Positions 44,590 through 56,501 of a stretch of DNA of 64,000 nucleotides are shown in pieces. The stretch spans positions 25,035,446 through 25,099,445 of the forward strand of contig CM064538.1 of NCBI GenBank assembly GCA_032716605.1, read 5' to 3'. Below the pieces are notes generated by a model. The model was not told the DNA's origin, ran no database searches, and worked only from the letters and a program-made list of their open reading frames with translations. The position numbers and the translations under genes are program-made. Each line of letters opens with the position of its first letter. Positions within the stretch are counted from its first letter, which is position 1. The stretch is from Paralithodes platypus (taxonomy: Eukaryota; Arthropoda; Malacostraca; Decapoda; Lithodidae).

Positions 44590-47250
44590 TAATATAAACT
44601 TCCAGGGGGGTGCTAACTATAAATGAATCTAATACAATAATAAAAACACCATACCACCCAAATCAAGCAGGAAGCAGATAAAACAAATTCCCAGAGATAG
44701 AAAAATACTAATGAAGAAAAGGACTAACTTGAAAGCCAAGCAAAGGAAGACCAGCCATGCGCACACTATCACCAAACTACAAGAAGAGCTCGATGAAGTT
44801 GAACGAAAACTCATCCAGTCACACCAAGAGCAAAGAACACTTGAAGAACTCCAAGCAGTTGAAAACATACGAGTAAATAGCAAATTCTTACATGCATACG
44901 CAAAAAGGAGACTCCGGAACACCTCAACAATAGGACCGCTTGCAAAACCTACGGGCGAACTTGAGTGACCCAACCGAAATGGCCAAGATACTCAAACCGC
45001 AATACGAAAGTGTCTTCAGCCCACCAAATGAAGACAAGAAAATCTATAATGCAACGACCTTCGTTGACAACGCTCCTGGGACACCACATCAACTCTCCTC
45101 GGTAACAGTATCAACAGAGGACATCTGGTGATGGGCTGGTCTATCAGAATGAGAGTTGAGCGTTCTCTGCCATACCTATAGCTTACTCTGACTGTTCCTT
45201 TTACTTATATATCTTCTAGATCTCAAGTGACGGCGTCTTTTCCGTGGATCGACCTCCCTACTGCCAACCTAAAAGTTGGCAGAGTGGGAGCCAAAGCGTC
45301 ACATTTTTCCCTTGCCCCTCAACTTTCCCTTCATAATTGCTGAGGGGCACAGGGCCTTGGGTGGGGCTTTGGTTTCTCGGGCGTTTCCGCGCCCTCCTCA
45401 GCTCCCTGCCTTAGAGTGGCTTCGGTCACCTGGGTTTTGTTAGTGGTAAGCAGGGAGGGTTTTGTGGGGGCGCTCTATGGCCTTGGCCTTGCTCGGGACC
45501 TTGGGGCTGTTCGGCCAGGCAGCCTGGGGAACAACAACAACAGAGGACATAATAGCAGCCATCGACATGATTGGACCAAACTCTGCAGCAGGACCAGACA
45601 GCTTTCATGCTCAACTGCTGAAAAACTGCAAACATCAGCTAGCCTTGCCTCTAAAACTGCTGTGGAGCAAGTCCCTCCAAACTGGATATGTACCACAATC
45701 CCTAAAAGAAGGTACCGTCACACCAATCCACAAAGGGGGTAGTAAAGGCATGGCCAAAAATTACAGACCAGTGGTGCTGACGTCACATCTTATTAAAATC
45801 ATCGAAAGAACAATACGAGTTAAGATGGTCAGCTACCTGGAAGATAACGAGGCATTCAACGAGGGTCAACATGGCTTTAGACAAGGCCGCTCCTGCCTTT
45901 CACTGTTCACAACTACTATCACACTACGACAAAATCCTACAGGATATTCAAGACGGAGAAAATGTCATATACCTAGATTTCGCCAAAGCTTTTGACAAGG
46001 TGGACCATGGGATCCTTCTACATAAACTCAAATCACTGGGAATAGGGGGAGACCTTGGAAGATATGGCTCCACAGTTTCATCACCAACAGAAAACAAAGA
46101 GTCACGGTTCAAGGAAGCCTATCAGAAGCAGGTGGGGTCATCAGCGGTGTCCACTCCCACAAGGATCAGTACTGGGACCTCTCTTATTCCTCATCATGAT
46201 AGGAGACATCAACAGGGACCTGGAACACTCAACAGCCTCATCGTTTGCAGACGACACCAGACTCATGAAGAAAATCACCTCAAAACATGATGCACAGCTA
46301 CTACAACAAGACTTGGACAAAATCATGAAGTGGTCAGAAGAAAACAACATGGCCCTAAACGGAGACAAGTTCGAGCTTCTAAGGTACGGGAACAAGAGAG
46401 CACTACAAAACGCCACCAACTACAAAAGTGGACAGCAAGAAATTACCGCCAAGGACACCGTGAAGGACTTGGGAGTAAATATGAGCAGTGACGCCACTTT
46501 TCCCCAGCATATTACCAAAGCCATAGGCTAACAACAGCAAAACAAATATAGCAGGCTGGATCCTGAGAACCTTCCACACAAGAAATGAGAGGTGTATGTT
46601 AACACCGTGGAAGTCACTGGTCCTACCACGACTTGAGTACTGCTCTCAGCTCTGGTCTCCCCAAAAAGTAGGAGAAATAACAGAAATTGAAGCCACCCAG
46701 TCTACCAGAGGACTAGCTGAGGACTTTCACCAGTAAAATCCATGGGTTTCAACACTTTAACTACTGGGAGAGACTCAAGGACCTGCAGCTGTACTCCCTT
46801 CAAAGACGTAGGGAGAGATACATGAATACATCATTTACGTCTGGACGGTCTGGAAGATTTTGGAAAAAAAGGTACAAAATCCAAACATCCAAGAGACTCT
46901 ACACCAAAGGCGAGGGAGGCTGTGCTATGTGAGGACTAGGCCGGGATCAACACAAAAAATTAAATCCCTGATCCATCACAGCTTTGCATACAATGGAACC
47001 AGACTGTTCAACTGTATACCAGCCCCTCTCAGGAACATGACCGGGGTGTCTCCAGACACCTTCAAGAAACACTTGGACATGTGGCTGGCCAAAATACCGG
47101 ACCGGCCACCAACACCAGGATACCCCAGCGCCAACTCCAACCGACTTCTGGAATGGAGAGTGGAAGAAAGGGAGCTGCCTGGTTGCAGTGGAGCCCCAGC
47201 TCAACTGTGTCACTAACGGACGGAATACAACAAAGTGTAACAAAGTGTAA
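44590..47250 (+). pseudogene. LINE-C copy 2: RT pseudogene interrupted by SINE-A
   Basis: A CR1/Jockey-group ORF2 running through most of the RT. N-side linker: RKILMKKRTNLKAKQRK, then QEELDEVERKLIQSHQEQR and LHAYAKRRLRN. A frameshift near 44955 leads to NLSDPTEMAKILKPQYESVF and VTVSTEDI, where SINE-A (45125-45538) breaks it. After the SINE: IAAIDMIGPNSAAGPD, KNYRPVVLTSHLIKIIE, QHGFRQGRSCLS, YLDFAKAFDKVDHGILLHKL, PQGSVLGPLLFLIMIGDI and catalytic FADD (about 46246). The C-terminus ends PPTPGYPSANSN/ELPGCSGAP (stop 47214-47216). Further frameshifts lie near 45900, 46060, 46150 and 46530. Non-functional. Confidence 0.9.
45125..45538 (+). mobile_element. SINE-A, full length, inserted in LINE-C copy 2
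   Basis: Bounded by the exact 12-bp repeat aacagaggacat (45113-45124 and 45539-45550). Starts ctggtgatgggctggtctat, ends gggctgttcggccaggcagc, ctgggg and (AAC)n. Removing it and one duplicate restores the LINE reading frame through ...STEDI IAAID.... It has the same 5' start as the copy ending at 21794. Confidence 0.95.
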
Positions 47251-48285
47251 GCCATCAAACCCGTGGGTAGGCCTAAATGCAAGCCAACCAAATGGGCATC
47301 CTTTATTTCTTAGTTTTATAGACCAATGCTTTTATTCTCCAACCTGTAAACGATATACAGTGTGCTCTGGTGAATAGTGAACCCTGCACACTAACTAGAA
47401 TGGTAAATTAAGCTCAAAAACACGCCATAAATCCATAAAATATAATCATCACACACCTGTGACCGTATCGCATGTGGCGGCCGGAGGAGAAGGAGGGTTA
47501 GACCGTTAGTGTTGCCAATTCTACCCCGGAAATTCCGCTAGATTCAGTGTTAACAATTTAGCTAGTTTCCCGCTGGATCTGGAAGTGATTACTATTCTAG
47601 TCTTCTAGAGGCCATATTTTACATTAAGCTACATGAGCTCTAGCGATATTTTGTCCATTTGAGCCATTATAGAACCATAATGTTTAGAGATATGGCCATT
47701 ATTCTAGATATTTTCGATTTGTATTTACTATCTAGCGGACTTTATTTGGCAACCCTGGCTAGATTCGCTTATAAAAAAGATGCTACATATTAAAAACTAA
47801 TATTTATTCATATACTCTAACATTATCTCTAGGACATTGCAAAAACGTTGACGCAAATAATACAAAAAAAAAACATCTGAACTTCTCAGATAGCCTACCA
47901 CTAAAAGTTATATATTTTCCAAATATAGGCCTATATAATTATATAAATAAACAACGTTATAATCTAAGTTATATTGACAACATTGAATGAATCACCAATC
48001 ACCGCGACGCCAAGATGTTTGGCGGGAATTTTAAAACGAAATAACGTACACAAAAGTTGATATAATTGAAGCTTGGGAAGGGGATAATGTTCTTGGGTAT
48101 TATGGTGTGCGGGAATTTGGAATGAGCGATTGAAATATAACCACTTTAAATATATAAGTTATATTTGGATACATCTATCTAGGCTATCTATCTATAAGTC
48201 CAATCAATTTTAGTTGGCCAGAAATCGTGACTTCTAACCTCTAACTTAAAAACGGCTTGAGAGCTCAGGCTGAAAGCCTGTACAT
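47251..48285. other. No recognised feature
   Basis: AT-rich sequence after the LINE-C end with small direct repeats (acaaagtgta at 47230-47250). I see no credible frame or RNA. Confidence 0.4.
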
Positions 48286-48289
48286 TCAA

Positions 48290-48720
48290 CGGTGAAGGCC
48301 GTGAAGTCTCATTCCAGTCTAGGGAGTGGGACATGTGAAGCACTTTGAGATTCAACCAGCCCCCGCTATCTTGCCTTCGCATGATGCACAGAGCCCGGTT
48401 ACCCACCCATGGCTCGAAACAGCCCCATGTCTGGAGCTGCCTCGCCCCAGTGCTTCACTGTCTTACCCCCTAGAGGCCTAGACTCGAAACCTCACTCTCA
48501 GAACACCACCTATTGAGCAATGAACTCACTAGGGAATATTCATACAGTGCTATTCAGGGAACAATATTTTTTTGTTTTTTTTTTGCATTTTGTGGTAATG
48601 CACTAATACTAGGTAGAGCACAAATTTCTATCCCAATAATATCTTCCCATTGATACATCGGGATTCGAACCTGTGACCATTGGATTACCAGTAGGCTACA
48701 GTGGCATGACCACACCTTCC
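48290..48720 (-). mobile_element. tRNA-derived SINE (family of 42350-42770)
   Basis: On the minus strand the head near 48660-48715 reads gtggtcatgccactgtagcc ... tggtaatccaatggtcacag and ggttcgaatcccgatgtatc. The body includes the complements of gctattcagggaacaa and gagagtgaggtttcgagtc. Confidence 0.7.
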
Positions 48721-48738
48721 GTAATACATATTGTCCGA

Positions 48739-49259
48739 ACTTAGAGATCTTGGATAAGTTTACTTATCTTGGTAGTGTGACTCATATAGTGGTGAGCCAG
48801 GCTACGCTGTTAATTGACCACTTGCGAGTTTCATTCTATAAGGAAGTTGGTAGTTTTTACACCAATATTTAGCAGAATCACCAGGTTAAATACGGTTGTA
48901 GTACACAAATAAATACATACAACCAAATTCGACTTACTATTTATCCATCATAAACCTATATAATTACTGTATTTGTGCTTAATATCGATGTTTAGGCCTA
49001 CAGGCCGAACTTCCTTATAGCCTGAAACTCGCAAGTGGTCAATTGTCGCCTCAGCTTAGTATATTGAATTATGGATTCAGATTCACTCAACTGAAGTATA
49101 TGGCATTGTTGATACCTGTGCAGAAGGATGAAGCTACGGATCTTCAAGTCACTGGTGCTCCCTGTCTTATTATATGGATGTGAGAAGAGATGCATCAACT
49201 CCTTTGGTAATTAATGTCTTCGCAGGATCGTGGGCTATCGCTGGCATGAAAACTTCTCA
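48739..49259 (+). pseudogene. LINE-E: decayed RT thumb/C-terminal fragment, split by a MITE
   Basis: The left piece EILDKFTYLGSVTH (from about 48740) and the right piece RRMKLRIFKSLVLPVLLYGCE, then SFGN and CLRRIVGYRWH (49120-49240), are the consecutive YLGS and LYGCE motifs that follow the palm in many arthropod LINEs. Between them sits the inverted-repeat MITE 48808-49048. Stops occur in the right piece. A short, clearly dead fragment. Confidence 0.7.
48808..49048. mobile_element. MITE with about 40-bp TIRs inside LINE-E
   Basis: ttaattgaccacttgcgagt and ctataaggaagttgg at the left, with complements at about 49005-49048. Same family as 22984-23212. Confidence 0.8.
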
Positions 49260-49316
49260 AACCAGCGATTATTCTTGTTTACTTCCTTTGTAGATTTCCG
49301 TCCATTACCGACGCAG

Positions 49317-49645
49317 CTAAGGCGAGCCTCCGTATGCTCCAGGCAGCCTCCCTCTTCGCATCTCTGGGATTTGGGTTCTTGATGGAAGACTGTTGTTGGA
49401 GGCTGGGTAGCCTGGTGTTGGTGGTTGGTCTAGGACTCCAGTCAGCCACTTGTCAAGTTTGTGTTTGAAGGTGTCTACTGTAACACCAATTATATTATCC
49501 CTCAGTTCTTTATGGATATTGTTGAAGAGCCGGGTTCTGCTGTGTTGGAAGTTGTGGTGGACCAGTGTCCAGTGTGGAGCTGGCTAGCGTGCTCTTGACA
49601 AAGCATAGCCGACCTCTTCTTGGATTGTTATTTTCCACTAAACCC
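49317..49645 (-). pseudogene. LINE-C copy 3, C-terminal fragment
   Basis: Read on the minus strand: RRGRLCFVKSTLASS, a frameshift, then HHNFQHSRTRLFNNIHKELR, VTVDTFKHKLDKWL, QPPTPGYPASNNS and GRLPGAYGGSP with TAG (complement of 49317-49319). Each segment aligns with LINE-C copy 1. The most divergent of the three LINE-C copies. Confidence 0.8.
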
Positions 49646-49649
49646 ACAT

Positions 49650-51245
49650 TTTGAGCCTTACATTCTAATACTTTTCGCAAATAAATCTCAATATATCACT
49701 CAAGTCTTCTTTGGAGAGAGTAAATTTATTTAGCCCTAGTTCCGAGCCTTTCCCAATAATTTATTTGGCAATTACTCCTGAGATTTTAGCCTACTCGTGC
49801 AAGTCGATCCCTTAATTTAGAGCCTCTGGTAAAGATTATTTTGAGATTTTTTTTTTCCCTAAAAAAAATGGTGTTTCTTCATATTTTCTACAAGAATATT
49901 GTTGGCAAAACCTATAAATCGGTAATATATGGCTTCATTACCCCGAGAATATTTAATAAACCGACAAGTGGGGAGGGCTTTGAAGCTCAGGGAAAATGAG
50001 AGGTTAAGACATTAAACGAGTGCAGATGGGTAAAAAGACATTGTCCACGCCTTTAACAATACTGTACATACATACGGAAACTTGAGCTAAGTTTTGTACT
50101 TAAACCAGATGTAATAAACTTAAATAGACATAAAATATGATAAATGTGGATCGATCCACTCTCGAACGACACCCGCTCCTCACTGTAAATACACAACTGC
50201 AGGAGGACCGCTAGATATCCTTGAAACTACCCAAACATACCGCAGGCCAATTGATTGACCCAAAAGTAAGCAAATCGCACAAAATCAAGGCAACATTTGG
50301 CTCGGATTTTCGTACGTTTCAAGGAGGCATAATTAGGGACCCGGATGGATCCACGAGCCTCCCCTCACCCCCCCCAGGACTTATTGTAATCATCATCTAT
50401 GTTGCCAGCAGGGGGCATTACCGAGAGTGAGATGCGATAATCCCGGGCGCGAGTTAGTGTGAACGGACCGTGCATGCGCGCCGGGACCGGCCAGGTAGTC
50501 AACAAACCTGAGAGACGAACACATAAAGTGGCAATGTATCACAGACTTTACAGCTCTTATAGGCGCCTATAACAGGAAGTGATATGCACATATTGGCAAG
50601 TTCTGGACTAGTGCCAAGGATGTACATTATTTTTCATGGGTAGGAGTACCAGAAATTGCATTTATGGCGAAAATATGGAGGTGATAAATCGGCACCATCA
50701 GTTCTAGACTGATATGGAGCCTCGATCTATAGTGTGAAACTGATTCAAGATATATTAGTTGAATGGTCCGTGATCAATAACTTCGGCTACATGTGGTTCG
50801 AGTCCCTGAAGCAGACCATGCTAATTAGATAGTCTCTACAGAAGACAGCCTTGAGTGGAGGAGGCCCAGGGGAAGATCACAGACCTCACAGTTGAAGCAA
50901 TTAAGTCGGCCAATCATGTGATAGGATACTTAATATGGGCCGGGCTGAAGCCAGGAGTCACACCACAAGGATCCCCCAGAGTGGAATCGGAGAGTGCAGA
51001 TTGCGGTTATTTATCACAGCGTATGCTTCCATTGATTGATTGACTTATGATGACAATTATGAAGAAATCAAAATAAACTTGTTTCATATGTGCCATTGCA
51101 AATGCTTATCCCTAAATACCTATACCTGACCTGATAGTACCATATTTAATTTACTCCTGCATGTATATATGCATGTATAACACTGAACTATAGATTATAT
51201 AGTTAAGTAAGGTACCTTTATCATAATTCTTATTTCTAACTTTTT
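49650..51245. other. No recognised gene; one MITE-H-like core
   Basis: Contains aagtggggagggctttgaag and aatgagaggttaa (49970-50010), seen in many elements here, a MITE-H-like core with CTCF-like ccagcagggggc at 50405-50416, and a possible tRNA-like relic near 50780-50830 (gtggttcgagtccctgaag). Confidence 0.45.
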
Positions 51246-51249
51246 TCCT

Positions 51250-51694
51250 GAGAGTGGTGAAGGCAGTAATAATTTGGTGTGCCCCATGTTTCCCTAGTGT
51301 GTTACTCTCACAGCCCACTGGCACAAGTTGGCCTTTCTCTCTCTGGCGTAGGGATGCGGCGACCCCACCGCCCGCCACTTTGGTGGTGCAATCAGCCTCT
51401 GGAGCAGTGGACCACTGGTTCCTATTTCCAGAAAATTCCTGTGCTTGGTATGCTTCCAGCCAGGGCCCCACTGGGGTAAATAAAATAGCAAAACAGTGGT
51501 GGAACTGCCATCCGGGTGAGGGACTGCTCTGGATCTGCTCCTTCAGTGTTCATGGTTATAATCCACTTAGTGGAGATGGCACTGTGGAGTGGGTCAGTCG
51601 GGGCATGTCTGGGAGCCTGGAGGGAGTTTCTGCCATGACCATCCCTTTTGGGGTGCTTCCTCTTGAAGCGAGGCATCAGATTTGATGATGATGA
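51250..51694 (+). mobile_element. Retroposon-like segment with (GAT)n tail
   Basis: The last 135 bp recur at 36172-36312 on the other strand, both ending in aggcatcagatttgatgatg or equivalent. This suggests the 3' end of a SINE or of a LINE 3' UTR. The 143-codon open frame (51254-51685) has no motif I recognise. Confidence 0.5.
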
Positions 51695-52141
51695 AGGTAT
51701 AGGCCTAAGGAGGTTGAGATTGAGGAAACAAAGTTTCTAGACTCCCAGGGCTGTAGTATGTTGTATAAATACTGACGTAGGGCCTAGGGCATATTATACA
51801 GAAAGAGGGGTGTACGACGTACGTGCATCCCTAAATTCCCGAGTTTTACCTGAATGGTAAACGGCAATATAGGTGTTTTTACGCAAACAGGAATCTGCTG
51901 ATTGACCCATATATACCGTCCTTGGGCCCATACAAGGCAAGTGTGGGTGAATATAAGAGGTACGATTTTATCACCAGAGTCCAGAACTTGCCACTCATAA
52001 GGGACTGGAGTTCTCGAAAAGGGGCTCTGGTCCTGACGCTATTCTTGACTTAGTGTGCTGGCTTAATAATTGAAAAGTGTTGATAGCCTCTGAACTTCTG
52101 AAGTCCTATTTTAACTAACTAGTTACTCAGTGTTACCACTC

Positions 52142-52662
52142 TCGTTGGTCATGTTTAGCCCAATGGAACGCTACCCTCCGATGTTCGTTGCCAGCCATTA
52201 CCCTCGGCACCTATCGGGAGGACTCGTCTCCCCAACCCTGGGCGAGAAACAAGCTCCGCAGTCTGGACATAACACTGGCCAGGCTACGTATCGGCCATAC
52301 CACGCTCACTGGCCACCTCCAGCGGTTGGGAATCCTGGGTAGTGATGCATGCCGGTGGTGTGGTCAACCAGAGACTATTGAGCACCATGTGTTGAGCTGT
52401 CCTCGCTTCTACATGAAGCGGTTTATCTTCGCAGGCCGCCTTCGACTCCTCGGCATCACCTCGCTCTCCCTGCCAACGATCCTCGGAGGCCGGGGGGTAC
52501 CCTGATGAGAAGCGACGTGCTGTGATTCTACACTTCTGCAGCTTTCTCACAGCGACTGGGCGCCTGATGCGTCTGTAGTCGTCGACCTCTCCGCGACTAT
52601 GAAGGAAGGGCTGGAGCGGGCGCGGTGACGTGCTCGAGTGGCCCTGGAACCCCAACAGCAAC
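52142..52662 (+). pseudogene. LINE-D: C-terminal fragment with zinc knuckle
   Basis: Flanked by an exact 13-bp duplication agtgttaccactc (52129-52141; 52663-52675). The frame from 52143 gives NKLRSLDITLARLRIGHTTL, then CRWCGQPETIEHHVLSCPRF, a Cys-Cys-His-Cys knuckle. Its position is that following the RNase H region in I/Jockey-type LINEs. Stop at 52503-52505, after which a frameshifted remnant (RRAVILHFCSFLTATGRL) and a caacagcaac tail follow. RT and endonuclease are lost by 5' truncation. Confidence 0.85.
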
Positions 52663-53136
52663 AGTGTTACCACTCCCCTTGAATACTGTACATCGTTGCT
52701 GTATATCCTCTCTGCTCGAAAATTGTCAAGTAGGCAACCTTACAATCTTACATCCTATGGTTTATTGGAAAGCAGTGCAACACTGATACTGTCCTTCCGT
52801 GATCTGCACGGTCTGCGGGCGGGTTCTAAAGAAGAAGAAGAAGAAGAAGATCGACTCGTTTTTCATAAAATTTATGGTTTGTATTTAGCGTAGATTATGA
52901 ATAGATGCTATGTTGGAAAAACTAAATAAGATGGTCACCAATTTTCCCATGGATTTTTTTATTTTTCCCTGTTAGTTTTCATCAATATATAGTGTTTGGC
53001 AATAATTACAACCCTCGGCGAAACCGTTTTCCCCATTATACAACGATCTTAAGACACGCCGCCCGATAGTGGGGAGGGCTATGAAGTACAGGGAAAATGA
53101 GGGGTTAAATGCGTAAAACGGCGATTAAAACGTATT

Positions 53137-53520
53137 TTAGCAAAACTTGGCTCGGGTTTTAAGGTATTTCTAAGGCCTAAAACCCAATATTTCGAAAATC
53201 CGAGCCAAATTTTGGCCAAAGCTGGCTCGGATTTTGAGAGTTTGTAGACAACAAAATGACAGTAACCTCATTTAGAAATTTGGCTCAGGTTTCCCGAAAT
53301 TGCAAAGCCATAAAACCCGAATATTGGAAAACCCGAGTCAAGTTTTGGCAAAACTTGGCTCGGATTTTGCGAATTTTAAGAGTAAACAAATTACAGTAAC
53401 CTAATTTAGAATTTTGGCTCATGTTTCCCTAATTTGCAAACCCCAAAAAGCATAATTTTGGAAAACCCGAGCCAATTTTTGGCAAAACTTGGATCGTATT
53501 TTGAGAATCGAAAAAGACTA
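53137..53520. repeat. Cluster of ggctcgggtttt palindromes
   Basis: Alternating aaaacccgagccaagtttt and aaaacttggctcgggtttt units, five to six within 400 bp. Repeated in the right arm (58030-58420), in the centre (55460-55580) and at 60975-61390. Confidence 0.85.
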
Positions 53521-53778
53521 ACATGTCGGAAACCGGCTCATGATTTCCCTAATTGCAAAGCCATATAACCAGATTTATCGAAAACGTAGCACTTATTTAA
53601 ATCATAAATATCCAGTAACATAGACCTAGTACATTGGATACAAGCCTAATCCACACCTAACGCCTACAATGTGTCCGTAGTAGGCTACCTAGTAGGCCTA
53701 CGTGGGATACAACATGGCGGTTGGGCCGGCGCCCATTTAGTAGCCTACTGGTATTCGGCCGTATCTGTGAATGCGAGT

Positions 53779-54058
53779 CACTTCGAGCGAATTCCTGATC
53801 GAGCGGATGCACAATCTAACCTAATTAACCTAACTTAACTTAACTTATCCTAACTTAACTTAACTTATCCTAACTTAACTTAACTTATCCTAACTTAACT
53901 TATCCTAACTTAACTTAACCTAACCTAATTAACTTAACCTAACCTAACTTAACCTAACTTAACCTAACTTAACCTAACCTAACCTAACTTAACCTAACCT
54001 AACCTAACCTAACCTAACCTAAATGCGCCTCCGCTCGAATATGAATTCGCTCGAAGTG
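53779..54058. mobile_element. Hairpin-flanked (TAACC)n telomere-like array, copy 1
   Basis: cacttcgagcgaattc...gcggatgcaca at the left and its near complement tccgctcgaatatgaattcg...aagtg at the right enclose about 206 bp of TAACC/TAACTT pentamers. The array is longest in this copy. Confidence 0.85.
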
Positions 54059-54269
54059 TCCAGATACCGTAAATACTACCGCAACTACGAATCTTGTTTC
54101 TGAGACCTAGTATATTAACCTAACCAAACAACCCAACCTATCGACAGAGATGGGCAGGTGGAGTAGACTAAAAAGCTGGTGGACAGACCTCGGGAGACAG
54201 GTGAAAATGGCGTGTGTACGAATCGGTGCCGTCTATAGGAAGGTATTGACAACCATGTTACGACAAAAT

Positions 54270-54730
54270 TCCATTTTAGTACCATATATTTTTATTAGGT
54301 TTTGCCGAGGCTTAAAACACATTTTCATATTATGTTTAGAGCATATAAAATCCATATTTGTTTTCAAATATTGCAAAATAATTGGTGACCAACTTATTTA
54401 GTTATACTGCTATGTTTTATAACTTAATTTACTGTTAAGCATGCTACCAGTATTGATACTATGAATAAGCTTAGGCTAATGACCGTATTAGGCCTACATC
54501 CATGATCCAACTGATCCAAGCCTATGAGGATAATTAGACTAAATTGCAGCTTCTCTAGGCTAGGCTAGGCTAGCCTAGCCAGTATAACTAAATAAGTTGG
54601 TCACCAATTATTTTGCAATATTTGAACACACATATGGATTTTATATGCTCTAAACATAATATGAAAATGTGTTTTAAGCCTCGGCAAAATCTAATAAAAA
54701 TATATGGTACTAGCCTAAAATGGAATTTGG
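54270..54730. repeat. Nested palindrome with aactaaataagttggtcacc ends
   Basis: Arms 54270-54417 and 54585-54725 are inverted copies (catataaaatccatatttg, ggttttgccgaggcttaaaa), meeting at a 167-bp loop flanked by agttatactg/cagtataact. Confidence 0.8.
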
Positions 54731-55629
54731 TAAACCTGACTTTTTGGACCGACAGCGATTTCAGTAAGTTTTATTTTGTTTTTTGTAATTTTTCCTTCAG
54801 ATAGGCCGTATAGTGTTGTTTTATACTGAAGAGGAGCGGAAATGAGTATTTACCCATTATCCAACAATCTAAAAACACGCCCCCCACTAGTGGGGAACAG
54901 GGTGTCAAAGCAAATAAATCTGGAGTGGATAGCACTATTTTTCTGAAGTTGAGTAGCATTATTGTACGGACGAATCGCGAGCCGCACTGTAGCCTGTAGC
55001 CTAGGCTAGTAGGCTAGGACTGATTGTGATAATGTTGTGGCTCTAGACTCTGGCAGCGTAGCTGCTTTGACATTGCCACTGACCCACTGGGCACTAGCTT
55101 CTGGTACTTCCGCAGCGCCAGTGCCGCTGCCGTAGTGACTGGCAGTGTAGCCTTTTGCCCCCTCCCCCCCTGCAAGCCTGATTAGGCCTAGGCCTATCTG
55201 TCATCAGAATGATCTGATATTTTCTGAGGAATCTAGCCTAGTATTTGCCTAAATTGAGTCATGTTTCCTAGTGACTGTAGAACGGTCAGATCCAAAACGA
55301 CGAACACATTTTTTCTAATTTGGGTAGGCCTAGCACTAATTGTGAAGTTGAAGTTGAGTAGCACTACGATAATCGGCCTCGATTTACACCATGGTGGGGA
55401 GGGCCATGAAGTTCAGGGAAAATGAGGGGTTAAAAGCGTAAAAATACAATAATATAGCGTTTTGTATCAAAACTTGGCTCGGGTTTTTCCAAATTGCAAA
55501 CCCATAGGCCTACAACCCAATTTTGTGAATACCCGAGTCAACTTTTGACGAAAGCTGGCTCGGATTTCACGGGGTGGAGTGGGTAGCCTAATATTTCATG
55601 TTATAAAAATAGTCAACTTTGGGAAGACA

Positions 55630-55830
55630 TCAGCCTAACCTAACAACCTTACCTAACCTATCCTAGTATTATGGGTGGGGGCTGCTGCCCCCACACCCCC
55701 GCTGGTTGGGTTACATTTATTTATTTTTATTTTTTTAATGTTCTAGGCTTTTCGCCTAACCTAACAACCTTACCTAACCTAACCTAGTATATGGGTGGGG
55801 GCTGCTGCCCCCACACCCCCGCTGGTTGGG
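55630..55830 (-). repeat. Two G-rich hairpins with TTAGG pentamers
   Basis: cctaacaaccttacctaacc then gggggctgctgcccccacac occurs twice (55630-55700; 55755-55825), complement of the 8628-8690 unit. Confidence 0.8.
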
Positions 55831-56238
55831 TACTGGCTGAAAAAATTATTGTTTTACAGTAGCCTAGGCCTATACATGTATTTTAGCGTTTTTGTTTTTT
55901 TCTCCCTTATAATACATTTCAGCTCTTAATGCCATATATAGCAATGATGTATATGCTCTACCGGACCTATTAGGCCTAAACAGATCGATGGGCTAACTGT
56001 CGGTTCAAAACATCAGTATAACCTGGAATTTTGTCGAAACATGGTTGTCAATGCCTTCCTATAGACGGCACCGATTCGTACACACGCTATTTTCACCTGT
56101 CTCCCGAGGTCTGTCCACCAGCTTTTTAGTCCACTCCACCTGCCCATCTCTGTCGATAGGTTGGTTTGTTTGGTTAGGTTAATATACTAGGTTTCAGAAA
56201 CAAGGTTCGTAGTTGCGGTAGTATTTACGGTATCTGGA

Positions 56239-56364
56239 CACTTCGAGCGAATTCATATTCGAGCGGAGGCGCATTTAGGTTAGGTTAGGTTAGGTTAGGT
56301 TAGGTTAGGTTAGGTTAATTAGATTGGATTGTGCATCCGCTCGATCAGGAATTCGCGCGAAGTT
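56239..56364. mobile_element. Hairpin-flanked (TTAGG)n array, copy 2
   Basis: The inverted counterpart of 53779-54058 in the right arm; the array is only about 43 bp here. Confidence 0.85.
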
Positions 56365-56501
56365 CCTCGCATTGGTATTTACAGATACGGCCGAATACCG
56401 GTAGGCTACTAAATGGGCGCCGGCCCAACCGCCATGTTGTATCCCACGTAGGCCTACTAGGTACTACGGACACATTGTAGGCGTTAGGTGTGGATTAGGC
56501 T

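Noticed and set aside
51254..51685. A 143-codon open frame as a host gene
   Set aside because: No recognisable motif, its 3' part is a dispersed repeat with a (GAT)n tail, and frames on the other strand are equally open.
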